Positions 36,119-45,560 of a stretch of DNA of 64,000 nt are shown here, in pieces. The stretch comes from Clostridium sp. DL-VIII (lineage in GTDB: Bacteria; Bacillota; Clostridia; Clostridiales; Clostridiaceae), in assembly GCF_000230835.1 (NCBI RefSeq), contig NZ_CM001240.1:4986779-5050778 (forward strand), in the 5' to 3' direction. Made by a program: the position numbers and the translations under genes. The notes below the pieces were generated by a model. It did not search any database. It was not told the DNA's origin and was given only the letters and a program-made list of their open reading frames with translations. Position 1 is the stretch's first letter. Each line of letters starts with the position of its first letter.

Positions 36119-38380
36119 GTGGATATAAAAAATATAATTAATCAGTTAACTTTAGAAGAAAAAGCATCATTATGTTCTTTGAAAAACTTTTGGGAAACTC
36201 AAGATATTCCAAGGCTTGGAGTTCCATCAATAACTTTATCACAAGGACCTTATGGACTTGCTAAGCGATTATCTAATTTTTCCGACATTATTCCATCCAC
36301 TTGTTTTCCTGCATCTTCTGCTTTAGCTTCATCTTGGGATACAGACCTAGCTTATTGCATTGGTAAGGCTATTGCAGAGGAATGCTTAACAGAGGATGTT
36401 CAATTGCTTCTTGGACCTGCTATAAATATTCAGCGTGATCCTCTAGATGGTAAAAATTTCGAATATTATTCAGAAGATCCAGTATTAAGTGGTGAATTTG
36501 GTGCTGCTTTTATCCAAGGTATTCAAAGTGAAGGCGTAGGTGCTTGTGTAAAATATTATATTGCTGACAATCAAAAATATTACAGGCAAATCATAAATAA
36601 TATAATTGATGAACAGGCATTAAGAGAAATTTATCTACTTAACTTTAAAATTGCTATCAAAAAAGGAAAACCAGTTGCTGTCATGGCTGCTTCCAATAGC
36701 GTAAATGGAATACCTTGTACAGAAAACTCATATTTATTAACTGATGTTCTACGAAATGAATGGAATTTTGATGGACTTATTGCCTCTGACTGGTTTGCAG
36801 TAAATTCAATAATAGATGCACTAAATGCAGGTCTAGATTTAGAAACTCCTTATTCTTACGGCCTTCATAATAAAGAAATAGTTGAAGCTGTATTAACTGG
36901 TAACTTAGATGTTTCAGTTCTTGATAAAGCAGTCGAAGATATACTAAATGTGATTTTTAAAGTTGCTCCAAATACAAAGGAATACGATACATATGACAAA
37001 GTAAAACATAATGACTTGGCACGAGAAGCTGCTGAAGATTCCATGGTTCTTCTAAAAAATAAACATAATCTTCTGCCTTTAAAAAGAGAAAAATTAAAAA
37101 ACAAGAAAATAGGTATAATTGGTGAATATGCAAAGGAACCATTATATCAAGGTGAAGGCAGCTATCATATTGATCCTACTATGGTTGAAAATGCTTATGA
37201 TGAAATAACTAAATTAGTTGGTGATTCAATTAAAGTTTATTACGCAAAGGGCTATAATACTTCAGAAGAAAATACAGAGGATGATAATTTTCTTATTAAA
37301 GAGGCAAGAAAAGTTGCAAAAGAATCTGATGTTGTTATATTGTTTGTAGGAATTCAAGAACTTAATAATATGAAGGATGCAGATAAGAGAAATGCTAATT
37401 TACCTGATAATCAAACAAAATTGATTAAAGAAATCGGTAAACTACAAAAAAATCTTATTTTAGTACTTAGTAATGGTTCTCCTGTTATTATGTCCCAATG
37501 GTCTAAATATGCTGATGCTATTTTAGAAACATGGTTTCCTGGCCAAGCAGGCGGTGGTGCCATCGCAGATATTCTATTTGGAGTAGCAACTCCATCTGGA
37601 AAGCTTACTTCAACATTTCCAATAAATTTATCAGATAATCCTGCTTATTTAGATTATATAGATTCAGAAAATAACTTGGAATTTAAAGAAGGTATTTTTG
37701 TAGGTTATAGATATTATGATAAAAAAGATATAGATGTTGAATATCCTTTTGGATTTGGATTATCTTATACTACCTTTGAGTATAGTGATTTAATATTAAA
37801 CAAAGACGTAATTAAAGACACTGATACATTAGAAGTAAAGCTTAAAGTCAAAAATGCTGGTAAATGTTTTGGCAAAGAAATCGTTGAACTCTATATAAAA
37901 AATCTTATAAGCACTTCTCCAAAACCAGAAAAGGAATTAAAAGCTTTTACTAAAGTAGCTCTTTTCCCTGGAGAAGAAAAAGAAGTAAGCTTTACACTTA
38001 ACTTAGAAGATTTTTCACATTATGATGTCATCTTACACAACTGGGTTATAGAAAGTGGACCTTATGAGATTTTAATTGGTAAATCTTCTAGAGACATTGT
38101 TCTATCTAAAAATATATTTGTTCAATCATCATATGTTTCAAAAATTCTATACACAGAAAATACGCCTGTAGGAGATTTTCTTAATAATTCAAAGTCCAAG
38201 CCTATTGTTGACACAGCACTTGCAAATATTGCAAAAGTTGTAATTCCTAACGAGGATGATAGAGATGAATTTTTGGGTTATTTAGATAACATTCCAATAA
38301 AGAGATTAATAACCATAAGCAATGGAAGCTTTACAGACGAAATGCTGGCTAATATTTTAAAATCAGTTAATGAAGTTTAA
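36119..38380 (+). CDS. Family 3 glycoside hydrolase (beta-glucosidase-like)
   Basis: Cytoplasmic GH3 enzyme of 753 aa, no signal peptide. The (beta/alpha)8 barrel covers about residues 1-275, with nucleophile Asp224 in LIASDWFAV; the alpha/beta sandwich about 310-500 (KIGIIGEYAKEP, FPGQAGGGAIADILFG); then a fibronectin-III-like C-terminal domain (about 565-640) and a 100-residue tail. Odd points: the substrate-binding KHF motif reads K145-Y146-Y147, and SYN is replaced by ASNSVNG, so the subsite -1 differs from typical beta-glucosidases. Start is GTG at 36119, 8 nt after AAGGTGG. Monocistronic. It could cleave beta-glucosides, xylosides or a modified sugar. Confidence 0.9.
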   Translation: MDIKNIINQLTLEEKASLCSLKNFWETQDIPRLGVPSITLSQGPYGLAKRLSNFSDIIPSTCFPASSALASSWDTDLAYCIGKAIAEECLTEDVQLLLGPAINIQRDPLDGKNFEYYSEDPVLSGEFGAAFIQGIQSEGVGACVKYYIADNQKYYRQIINNIIDEQALREIYLLNFKIAIKKGKPVAVMAASNSVNGIPCTENSYLLTDVLRNEWNFDGLIASDWFAVNSIIDALNAGLDLETPYSYGLHNKEIVEAVLTGNLDVSVLDKAVEDILNVIFKVAPNTKEYDTYDKVKHNDLAREAAEDSMVLLKNKHNLLPLKREKLKNKKIGIIGEYAKEPLYQGEGSYHIDPTMVENAYDEITKLVGDSIKVYYAKGYNTSEENTEDDNFLIKEARKVAKESDVVILFVGIQELNNMKDADKRNANLPDNQTKLIKEIGKLQKNLILVLSNGSPVIMSQWSKYADAILETWFPGQAGGGAIADILFGVATPSGKLTSTFPINLSDNPAYLDYIDSENNLEFKEGIFVGYRYYDKKDIDVEYPFGFGLSYTTFEYSDLILNKDVIKDTDTLEVKLKVKNAGKCFGKEIVELYIKNLISTSPKPEKELKAFTKVALFPGEEKEVSFTLNLEDFSHYDVILHNWVIESGPYEILIGKSSRDIVLSKNIFVQSSYVSKILYTENTPVGDFLNNSKSKPIVDTALANIAKVVIPNEDDRDEFLGYLDNIPIKRLITISNGSFTDEMLANILKSVNEV

Positions 38381-38519
38381 TTATATTTATATTTAATTCT
38401 ATGTATGTATGTTGAAATTGGTTTTCTGCATTTTGCATCTGGATATTTACTTAGTGGATAGACATCCTAACTGTAATTTTATTATTGCAACATATATATA
38501 ATATTTCAGTACTAAAAAA

Positions 38520-38548
38520 CAAGGAGCATGCTTAAATTATGCTCCTTG
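38520..38548. terminator. Bidirectional terminator
   Basis: CAAGGAGCAT / ATGCTCCTTG, a 10-bp stem with T runs on both sides, between the GH3 gene and the EamA gene. Confidence 0.85.
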
Positions 38549-38552
38549 CTTT

Positions 38553-39455
38553 TTAATTTTTATAATAGTTTGTCCCCCATACACCTGCTAAAATCATAAT
38601 TGAACCTATAAGATGATAAAGGTGAAAATCTTCATGTAAAAATATTACTCCAGCTGCTATAGATACAATAGTCGATATATTTGCAAATACTGATGATCTA
38701 GATGCTTCGATTTTTGAAAGTGTATAATTTGCTAAGAAGTAAGCAACTACTGATGATAATATACCAAGATATATTATTGAAATTATAAAGCTTGTATTAC
38801 CTAACGGTAAAAAATATTCCTGTAATCTTTTATCCATTATATGATGAATAATTGAAATTCCATTGAAAAAAATAGCCCCTAAAAACATCATAAAATATGT
38901 TACTTCTATAGCCGTAAAGTCTTTAGATATTTTTCTTGCTATTATATTAAATAATGCTGCTGAAAACACTGCTCCACCGAGTAATAATATTCCTAAAAGA
39001 GTACTGCCTCCATTATCTGAATTTTCCATTAAAATTATTAAAACCACACCAGCTACGGATAATATTATACTAATCGTCTGTTTTACTGATGGCATTTCTT
39101 TTAATAAATATACTGCTAAAATTGTAACTATAATTGGTATAAGTGCAATCATAAGGCCACTTAAGGATGTAGAAATTCTTTGAAGTCCATAGGTTTCGAA
39201 TACAAAATAAATTATAGGTTCTATAAATGCTAAAATAATTAGCCATTTCATTGGCTTATTTCTATAATTTACTTTTATTATTTTTAAAGCTATAAGAATC
39301 GTCATTGCAATAAAAGCAGTTAAAAATCTAAATGAGAGTAATGTCATTGGATCAGCTGTGCTTAAACCTTGCTTTGAAAACAAAAAACTAAGTCCAAATA
39401 TAAAATTAGTTATTATAGCTGTGAGATATGGAATTATATGTGATTTATTATTCAT
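38553..39455 (-). CDS. EamA/DMT family transporter
   Basis: Second drug/metabolite transporter of the window, 300 aa and ten hydrophobic helices in two EamA repeats. The first repeat opens IIPYLTAIITNFIFGLSFLF with SLLSFRFLTAF-like helix three; the second has ILLLGGAVFSAALFNIIARK. I start at the ATG at 39455 (GAAGGG 13 nt upstream) because the 22 residues before it are polar and unlike the family. Export substrate unknown. Monocistronic. Confidence 0.88.
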   Translation of the reverse strand: MNNKSHIIPYLTAIITNFIFGLSFLFSKQGLSTADPMTLLSFRFLTAFIAMTILIALKIIKVNYRNKPMKWLIILAFIEPIIYFVFETYGLQRISTSLSGLMIALIPIIVTILAVYLLKEMPSVKQTISIILSVAGVVLIILMENSDNGGSTLLGILLLGGAVFSAALFNIIARKISKDFTAIEVTYFMMFLGAIFFNGISIIHHIMDKRLQEYFLPLGNTSFIISIIYLGILSSVVAYFLANYTLSKIEASRSSVFANISTIVSIAAGVIFLHEDFHLYHLIGSIMILAGVWGTNYYKN

Positions 39456-39844
39456 GTTAATTTTATTCCCTTCTTCATATGTTTTACTATCATAGATAAG
39501 CAACTTACAACTTATATTCATACGTTTACTAACAAAAATAATATAAAATTCGTTAAATGTCTAAATGTATTCGCATTGCAAGTCAAATATAGAATTTAAA
39601 TATCCATATTTTTATCAAAAAAATGTAAAGGGACACTAGTAATAGCGCCCCTAATATTAAAGTTTGTAGTAACTACCAAATGAAAGTATACTATAAAATC
39701 AAATTATGCACAATATTTATATATACATGTTGGAATTAACAATTTACACTGTACAATTAATCCCCTTTATGGTTAATTGGTTACCAATTATTGTTGAAAT
39801 TCTTTGTAAATTATCATCTATACAATTCAATAACTTACAAAGAC
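39456..39844. other. Intergenic stretch with no clear feature
   Basis: About 390 bp. It holds the EamA promoter region on the minus strand and AT-rich sequence before the cell-wall repeat fragment. I see a weak inverted repeat GGGACAC/GCGCCCC near 39630-39650 and nothing else. Confidence 0.4.
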
Positions 39845-40354
39845 TTATTGTACCCATGCACCGTTAGAATTAACGTAATATCCATCAATATATGTGTTAT
39901 AAGCCATTGTCCCATCATAATAGAAATAATACCAATATCCATCTATATAAGCCCAGCATGCCCTTTTCATAAGCCCCTTATAGCCATCTGAATTTGGATT
40001 AAAGTAGAACCACTTTCCATCTACATATTTCCACCCAGTTAGCATGACCGCCTTACCATCAGTTGAGCTTGGTTCAAAATAATACGAATATCCTCCAAGA
40101 TCTATAAATTCTGTAGCCATTTGACCATTTCCATAAAAATAATACCAGTTATCGCCTTCATTGTACCATCCATATCTATATGATCCATCACTCCATAACC
40201 AATACCACTTGTCTTCATCTTTATACCAGCCTTGTCCTTTAAAATTTTGATTTTCACCATCAGAAGATCCTATATTAATTTTTGCACTTGATGTCGGTCC
40301 GCATATGTCTTCCCCTATTTTAACGGCCTTGTTTGGAATATCAATACTTTTTCC
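39845..40354 (-). pseudogene. Truncated cell-wall (choline-binding type) repeat protein
   Basis: An open frame of 169 codons with no start codon until codon 79: the upstream end is a TGA at 40357, so the 5' part of the gene is missing. It encodes about six Trp/Tyr/Gly-rich CW_binding repeats of the form GWYNEGDNWYYFYGNGQM and GWKYVDGKWFYFNPNSDGYK, the surface-anchoring repeats of clostridial and streptococcal wall proteins. The linker GEDICGPTSSAKINIG precedes them. It ends naturally at TAA (39845). Either a decayed surface protein or a tail left by recombination. Confidence 0.7.
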
Positions 40355-40449
40355 TCAATATAATAATTTTATTTAACTCTTATGTATATTTCTAAAATTT
40401 CTGAGAACTATATATGAATAAGATTTATTTTTACAGGAGGTAAATGTAT

Positions 40450-41370
40450 ATGAAGGTTGGAATTCCCAAAGGATTATTGAATTATAAGTATTATAAATTC
40501 TTTGAAGAGTTTTTTCATGAGCTTGGAGCTGAAATTATTACTTCACCAGATACAAATAAACAAATACTCGATGAAGGTGTTAAATATTGTGTAAATGATG
40601 CATGTTTACCTATTAAAGTATTTCACGGACATGTTGCCTCTATTAAAGATAAGTGCGATTTAATAGTTATACCTAGAATTATGCAGATATGCGAACATGA
40701 ATTTATTTGTCCTAAATTTTGTGGTCTGCCAGAAATGATTATAAGCAGTATACCAAATATGCCCAAAACTACTATGGCTCCTATTTATGCTACTTCAAAA
40801 GAAAATTTGTATAAGTGGGTTAAAGACACAGGAAGAATGATTACTACTAATAAAAATAAAATTAAAAAGGCTTATTTAAAAGCACTAAGTGAACAAAATA
40901 AACTTAATCTTGGAATTAAAACACAGGATTGTGAAATAAATATTGCATTGATTGGACACCCTTATAATATTTATGATAATTTCATAAATATGAATTTAGT
41001 TAAAAAACTCAAAAAATTAGGCATAGGAGTTATAACAGAAGAATTTATAGATGAAACTTTTATAAATGATAAAGTAAAATACTTATTTAAACGACCTTTT
41101 TGGACTTTTGCACGAAACGCCTATGGTGCATCAATATATCTCGCAGAAAATAAAAAAGTCGATGGAATAATATATATATCATCTTTTGCATGCGGTATAG
41201 ATTCTGTAGTTATAGACCTTATAAAAGAAAAGACAAAAAATTTTCCTTTTTTAATTCTAAAAGTTGATGAACATACAGGTGAATCAGGCTTTGATACACG
41301 AATAGAAGCCTTTGTTGACATGTTAGAAAGGAGGCAACTGTATGAAAATTATGGCTCCTCATTTAGGTAA
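40450..41370 (+). CDS. Acyl-CoA dehydratase activase-related protein (DUF2229-like), first subunit
   Basis: Protein of 306 aa related to the DUF2229 part of large 2-hydroxyacyl-CoA dehydratase activators. N-terminal KVGIPKGLLNYKYYKFFEEF and the Cys cluster CVNDACLPIKVFHGH, QICEHEFICPKFCGLPE look like Fe-S ligands; the C-terminus has DGIIYISSFACGIDS and LKVDEHTGESGFDTRIEAF. The ATG at 40450 has GGAGGT 8 nt upstream; the ATG at 40444 is too close. First of three overlapping genes. In many bacteria these three parts are one ~1000-1400-aa protein. No dehydratase subunits lie nearby, so the substrate is unknown. Confidence 0.8.
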   Translation: MKVGIPKGLLNYKYYKFFEEFFHELGAEIITSPDTNKQILDEGVKYCVNDACLPIKVFHGHVASIKDKCDLIVIPRIMQICEHEFICPKFCGLPEMIISSIPNMPKTTMAPIYATSKENLYKWVKDTGRMITTNKNKIKKAYLKALSEQNKLNLGIKTQDCEINIALIGHPYNIYDNFINMNLVKKLKKLGIGVITEEFIDETFINDKVKYLFKRPFWTFARNAYGASIYLAENKKVDGIIYISSFACGIDSVVIDLIKEKTKNFPFLILKVDEHTGESGFDTRIEAFVDMLERRQLYENYGSSFR

Positions 41371-42439
41371 TACATATCTTGTGGCCAAAGCTGTCTTTGA
41401 TAAACTAGGTGTGGATTATATAATTCCAGAATTTAATAGTAAAAGAGCCTTAGAAATAGGTTCTAAGTACTCACCAGAAGATATGTGTCTGCCATTTAAA
41501 CTCATGATGGGTAATTATATTCAAGGCATCGAAAAAGGGGTAGATACAATAATAATTACTGGAAGCTGCGGTCCATGCAGATACGGTGAATATTGTGAAT
41601 TACAAATCAGCATATTAAAAAAATTAGGGCATAATTTAAATTTTATAGTTCTAGATAAACCATCAGCAATAGGAATAGATGAGTTTTTAAAAAGGATATC
41701 CTTTGTTTCTTCAAATAGTACTAAAACAACAATTCAAAAACTTAATGCTTTGCGTATGGGATATAAGGTTCTAAATCTAACTGATAAGATAGAAGCTAAA
41801 GCACATTATCTAGCTGGTTACGAAAAAAACAAGCATGAATGTAAGCATTTATTGAATAAATGTAAGATTGACGCAGTTAATAGTAACACTCCTGAAGAAA
41901 TGATAAAAATATTAGATTATTATAATAAAAAATTTGATTCTATTGAAATATGCAAAGACAAGAAACCTCTTAAGATAGCAATAATAGGTGAAATATACAC
42001 TATCATAGAACCATTTTCCAATCTTTATATTGAAGATAAACTTATGGATTATGGGGTTTCAACTAAGAGGAGATTAACCCCAAGCTGGTGGGCAAAAGAT
42101 TGTTTAATGTCAGTTTTTAACCTTAATTCTTTAGATATAAGAAGAGCCTCTAGGGAATACTTACCTTTATATATTGGAGGACATGGCAGAGAATGCATTG
42201 GCGAAGCAGTAATGGCAACTAAAGAAGGTTTCGATGGTGCTATTCAAATATTCCCCATGGGGTGCATGCCTGAAATTGTATGTAAAGCTCTGCTTCCTGC
42301 TATATCTAAAGATAAAGATTTTCCTATCTTAACCCTAGTCGTTGATGAAATGACAGGGGAAGGCGGATATATTACAAGAATAGAAGCATTTTTAGACTTA
42401 TTAGAAAGGAGAAAACAAAATGTATTATCTAGGTGTTGA
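41342..42439 (+). CDS. Acyl-CoA dehydratase activase-related protein, second subunit
   Basis: Protein of 365 aa with the pattern APHLGNTYLVAKAVFDKLGV at the N-terminus, Cys-bearing SPEDMCLPFKLMMGNYIQG and TGSCGPCRYGEYCELQ, and the C-terminal CMPEIVCKALLPAISKDKDF then VDEMTGEGGYITRIEAFLDL. That ending parallels the ending of the gene before it (VDEHTGESGFDTRIEAFVDM), so the two look like divergent paralogues. It overlaps the upstream gene by 29 nt and the downstream gene by 20 nt, which implies translational coupling and a complex of fixed ratio. The conserved Cys could hold a [4Fe-4S] cluster. Confidence 0.8.
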   Translation: MKIMAPHLGNTYLVAKAVFDKLGVDYIIPEFNSKRALEIGSKYSPEDMCLPFKLMMGNYIQGIEKGVDTIIITGSCGPCRYGEYCELQISILKKLGHNLNFIVLDKPSAIGIDEFLKRISFVSSNSTKTTIQKLNALRMGYKVLNLTDKIEAKAHYLAGYEKNKHECKHLLNKCKIDAVNSNTPEEMIKILDYYNKKFDSIEICKDKKPLKIAIIGEIYTIIEPFSNLYIEDKLMDYGVSTKRRLTPSWWAKDCLMSVFNLNSLDIRRASREYLPLYIGGHGRECIGEAVMATKEGFDGAIQIFPMGCMPEIVCKALLPAISKDKDFPILTLVVDEMTGEGGYITRIEAFLDLLERRKQNVLSRC

Positions 42440-43394
42440 TGTTGGATCAGTGAGTACAGATATTGTTCTTTTAAATAATAATCTTGAAGTTATAGATAAA
42501 CTATATTTAAGAACAAAAGGCAAACCTATAAATGCCATTCAAGAAGGCTTCAAAATTTTAAAAGAAAAATATTCGGATGAACAAATAAAAGCTGTTGGAA
42601 CTACAGGCAGCGGAAGGCAGATTTCCTCATTTATAATAGGTGCAGATGCAGTAAAAAATGAGATAACAGCTCATGCGTGTGCAGCTCTTAGCATTGATGA
42701 AGATGTAAGAACTATTATAGAGATAGGGGGGCAGGATTCAAAAATTATAATTTTAAGGGAAGGAATACCTATAGATTTTGCTATGAACAATGTGTGCGCC
42801 GCGGGAACTGGCTCTTTTCTTGATAGGCAGGCGGAAAGACTTGGTATTCCAATAGAAGAATTCGGAAATTATGCATTAAAATCAACAACATCTTTAAGAA
42901 TAGCTGGAAGATGCGCGGTTTTTGCTGAATCTGATATGATACATAAGCAACAGCTTGGCTATGATGAAGCTGACATAATAAATGGCTTATGTGAAGCTCT
43001 TGTTAGAAATTATCTCAATGATATTGCTAAAGGAAAAGACATATTTCCTAAGATATTCTTTCAAGGCGGTGTAGCTGCAAATAAAGGAATGAAAGCCTCC
43101 TTTGAAAAAGCTTTAGGCTGTGAAGTCTATATTCCTGAACATTATAATGTTATGGGTGCTATAGGTGCAGCAATAATTGCAAAAGAAACTGTTCTTAAAA
43201 CTGGTTCAACAAATTTTAAAGGCTTTGATATAGCAGATTCCAATTTTATTTCTAACAGCTTTGAATGCGATGGCTGTTCTAATAGATGTGAAGTTGTAAG
43301 AATAAAAGATGACGAGACTATAATTGGATGTTTTGGAGACAGATGTGGCAAATGGACTAATTCCATTAGCCATAATATTGATAAAGGTGCATAG
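42420..43394 (+). CDS. BadF/HgdC-type ATPase, acyl-CoA dehydratase activase
   Basis: ASKHA-fold ATPase of 324 aa that drives low-potential electron transfer in 2-hydroxyacyl-CoA dehydratases and benzoyl-CoA reductases. ATP loops: LGVDVGSVSTDIVLL, TTGSGRQI and EIGGQDSKII; the Cys pair that bridges a [4Fe-4S] between two monomers is in NNVCAAGTGSFLDRQ and RCAVFAESDM. A Cys-rich extension follows (FECDGCSNRCEV, GCFGDRCGKW) that ordinary HgdC lacks and the large activators have. Third gene of the overlapping operon. Confidence 0.88.
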   Translation: MYYLGVDVGSVSTDIVLLNNNLEVIDKLYLRTKGKPINAIQEGFKILKEKYSDEQIKAVGTTGSGRQISSFIIGADAVKNEITAHACAALSIDEDVRTIIEIGGQDSKIIILREGIPIDFAMNNVCAAGTGSFLDRQAERLGIPIEEFGNYALKSTTSLRIAGRCAVFAESDMIHKQQLGYDEADIINGLCEALVRNYLNDIAKGKDIFPKIFFQGGVAANKGMKASFEKALGCEVYIPEHYNVMGAIGAAIIAKETVLKTGSTNFKGFDIADSNFISNSFECDGCSNRCEVVRIKDDETIIGCFGDRCGKWTNSISHNIDKGA

Positions 43395-43498
43395 ATATTA
43401 CATAAGTTGTGATAATGAAAGTACAGCACTATTGTTTGCATGAATACAAACACAAAATATACAATATGAATTCTTTAACGCAACTTATATAGCTTAAA

Positions 43499-43540
43499 TA
43501 AAATCAAATGCATTCCTAAAGAAAAATGCATTTGATTTTA
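43499..43540. terminator. Bidirectional terminator
   Basis: TAAAATCAAATGCATT and AATGCATTTGATTTTA, a perfect 16-bp stem with a 10-nt loop, between the activase operon and the convergent GNAT/rsgA operon. Confidence 0.85.
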
Positions 43541-43567
43541 CACTATTATATAACTCTCATATTATAA

Positions 43568-44488
43568 TTATCTGTATTTATAATAATCCATTACAGAAAC
43601 TTCTCTAAATCCGAAATATTTATATATATTAAGAGCTCTATCATTTTTTGATTCTACATCCAATTCAATATCTACTATTTCCTTATTATTTATTAATTTT
43701 AAGGCTTCCTTTAATGTTTCTTTTCCATATCCTTTTCCTATAAACCATGGCAGAATTCCAAATCCACATATAAAAGCTGAATTCTCTTCATATTCAATTT
43801 TAATTTTTCCAATAACTTCACCATTAACCTCTGCCATATATACATTATTAATTGAAACTTCTTGATCTATTGAACTATTTGCTTCGTTATCATTTAAAGA
43901 ATCTTCAATTTCTTCTTCATCACTAAAAAATATTGAATCCTGTCTTCTGATTTCATTTTTGTCTCTATTCTCAGCTTTTCTTAAATTAACAGAGTTAACA
44001 TTTCCTAAAGAAACTTTATCAGTTAACTTCATCCTATATTCTGAGAAGTCATAGTTTCCTCCATGATTTTTTATAAATTCACTTCCTAAATCAGACTTAC
44101 CATCTGTTAATAATAATATCTTCTTAAAATTTCTTTTGCTGCATTCGTCTATTACAAGTTTAAAAAGTTTTTCAAAGATCCCTTTCTTTCTCCATTTAGG
44201 ATGAGTCATACCATTTATTTCACCTATGCCTCTACCACCAAAACTTGAAATTCCAATATAGGCTGCTAAATTTCCATCTATATAATATAGAAATTCATTT
44301 ATACTTTTTAATCCAATATCACTTTTATTGTTCTCATCATATAGGCTTAGCTTATAATCCAATTCTAATTTCAAATTAACCCCATTTTCCTGATTACAAA
44401 GCTTTTCTAATCTGTTTATCTCATCATATTCTTCCTTATTTATATATTCTTTTAGGCAAATGAATTCATTTAATTTTGTTTCTTGCAT
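43568..44488 (-). CDS. GNAT family acetyltransferase (two-domain)
   Basis: Protein of 306 aa with two GNAT-like halves. The first (residues 1-150) has GEINGMTHPKWRKKGIFEKL, matching the acetyl-CoA loop; the second (about 165-306) has ICGFGILPWFIGKGYGKETL (motif A, Q/RxxGxG-like) and NDRALNIYKYFGFREVS (motif B). Acceptor unknown; candidates include ribosomal or small-molecule amines. It starts directly after the rsgA stop, so the two are one operon, which suggests a link to ribosomes or translation. Start ATG is preceded by GGGGAG. Confidence 0.85.
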   Translation of the reverse strand: MQETKLNEFICLKEYINKEEYDEINRLEKLCNQENGVNLKLELDYKLSLYDENNKSDIGLKSINEFLYYIDGNLAAYIGISSFGGRGIGEINGMTHPKWRKKGIFEKLFKLVIDECSKRNFKKILLLTDGKSDLGSEFIKNHGGNYDFSEYRMKLTDKVSLGNVNSVNLRKAENRDKNEIRRQDSIFFSDEEEIEDSLNDNEANSSIDQEVSINNVYMAEVNGEVIGKIKIEYEENSAFICGFGILPWFIGKGYGKETLKEALKLINNKEIVDIELDVESKNDRALNIYKYFGFREVSVMDYYKYR

Positions 44489-44489
44489 T

Positions 44490-45560
44490 TTAAAATCTCC
44501 CCTTTAATTCTTTTTGAGTTTTAGATATATTCTTGAACTTTGCTTTCTCTTTGGCTTGAAGTATTTTGCTTTCTTTTCTTTGTGCAAATTCCGCCTCTTT
44601 TTTTATCTTCATATAATTCTCCCATCTTTCCTTAGAAAGCTCGCTATTTTCTAATGCAGTCTTTACTGCACAACCTGGCTCTTTACCGTGAGCACAATCT
44701 TTAAATTTACATTTTTTAGCTAATTCTTCAATATCATCAAATGCTGCATCTAGACCTTCACTGACATCCCACATTGCAAGTTCTCTCATTCCAGGAGTAT
44801 CAATGATCATAGAATTATTTTTAAGTATTATGAGCTGCCTGTGAGTTGTAGTATGTCTTCCTTTGCTATCAGCTTCACGAATACTGTTTACCTTCATAAT
44901 TTCTTCCCCTAAAAGTGCATTAACTAATGATGACTTTCCGATACCTGATGATCCTAGAAACACACCAGTTTTATATGGGGCTGTATATTCCCATAACTCT
45001 TCCAATCCTTCTCCTGTTAAAGAGCTTACTGCAATTATAGGAACAAACGGTGCTATCTTTTCAATTTTTTGTCTTTGTAGACTGCAATCACTGCATAAAT
45101 CTAACTTTGTCATGATAATTATTGGAGTACCGCCACTTTGCCATGCAGCTGCTAAGTATCTCTCCATTCTCTTAATGTTAAAGTCATTATTAAGTGAAAT
45201 CATTATGAAGACATAATCAAAATTAGCTGCCACAACTTGTTCAATTTCATTAAAAGAATCCATTCTTGAAAATTTACTTTTTCTCTCAAATACATGATAT
45301 ATAATGTCATTTCCTAATGAATTATGCTTAATTAAAACAAAATCTCCAACTGTAGGATATTCCTTATATAATTTTTCATTATAAAATAATGATCCTTTTA
45401 ACTTTCCATTACTTTCTCCATACTCTGAAATCAACTTATATTGTTCTCTTTGTACCTCAATTACTCTCGCAGGTATAATATCTACTGCCGATAACTTAAA
45501 TTTTTTTACCTGCTTTTGAAAAAAATCATCATATCCGTACTTTTCTATATTATTATTCAT
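44490..45560 (-). CDS. rsgA: RsgA-type circularly permuted GTPase
   Basis: Ribosome-assembly GTPase of 356 aa. Order: N-terminal OB-fold (residues 20-95), a permuted G domain with G4 MTKLDLC, G1 GSSGIGKSSLVNAL, G3 DTPGMRELAMWD, then the zinc-binding tail CKFKDCAHGKEPGC. It is longer than the usual 290-aa clostridial RsgA and has the C-terminal basic extension KILQAKEKAKFKN, so it may be a paralogue. The ATG overlaps the stop of a 22-codon leader ORF. A long leader with an intrinsic terminator precedes it. Co-transcribed with the GNAT gene. Confidence 0.92.
   Translation of the reverse strand: MNNNIEKYGYDDFFQKQVKKFKLSAVDIIPARVIEVQREQYKLISEYGESNGKLKGSLFYNEKLYKEYPTVGDFVLIKHNSLGNDIIYHVFERKSKFSRMDSFNEIEQVVAANFDYVFIMISLNNDFNIKRMERYLAAAWQSGGTPIIIMTKLDLCSDCSLQRQKIEKIAPFVPIIAVSSLTGEGLEELWEYTAPYKTGVFLGSSGIGKSSLVNALLGEEIMKVNSIREADSKGRHTTTHRQLIILKNNSMIIDTPGMRELAMWDVSEGLDAAFDDIEELAKKCKFKDCAHGKEPGCAVKTALENSELSKERWENYMKIKKEAEFAQRKESKILQAKEKAKFKNISKTQKELKGRF

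Noticed and set aside
39630-39655. Terminator near GGGACAC/GCGCCCC
   Set aside because: Only four to five pairs hold and no T run follows.
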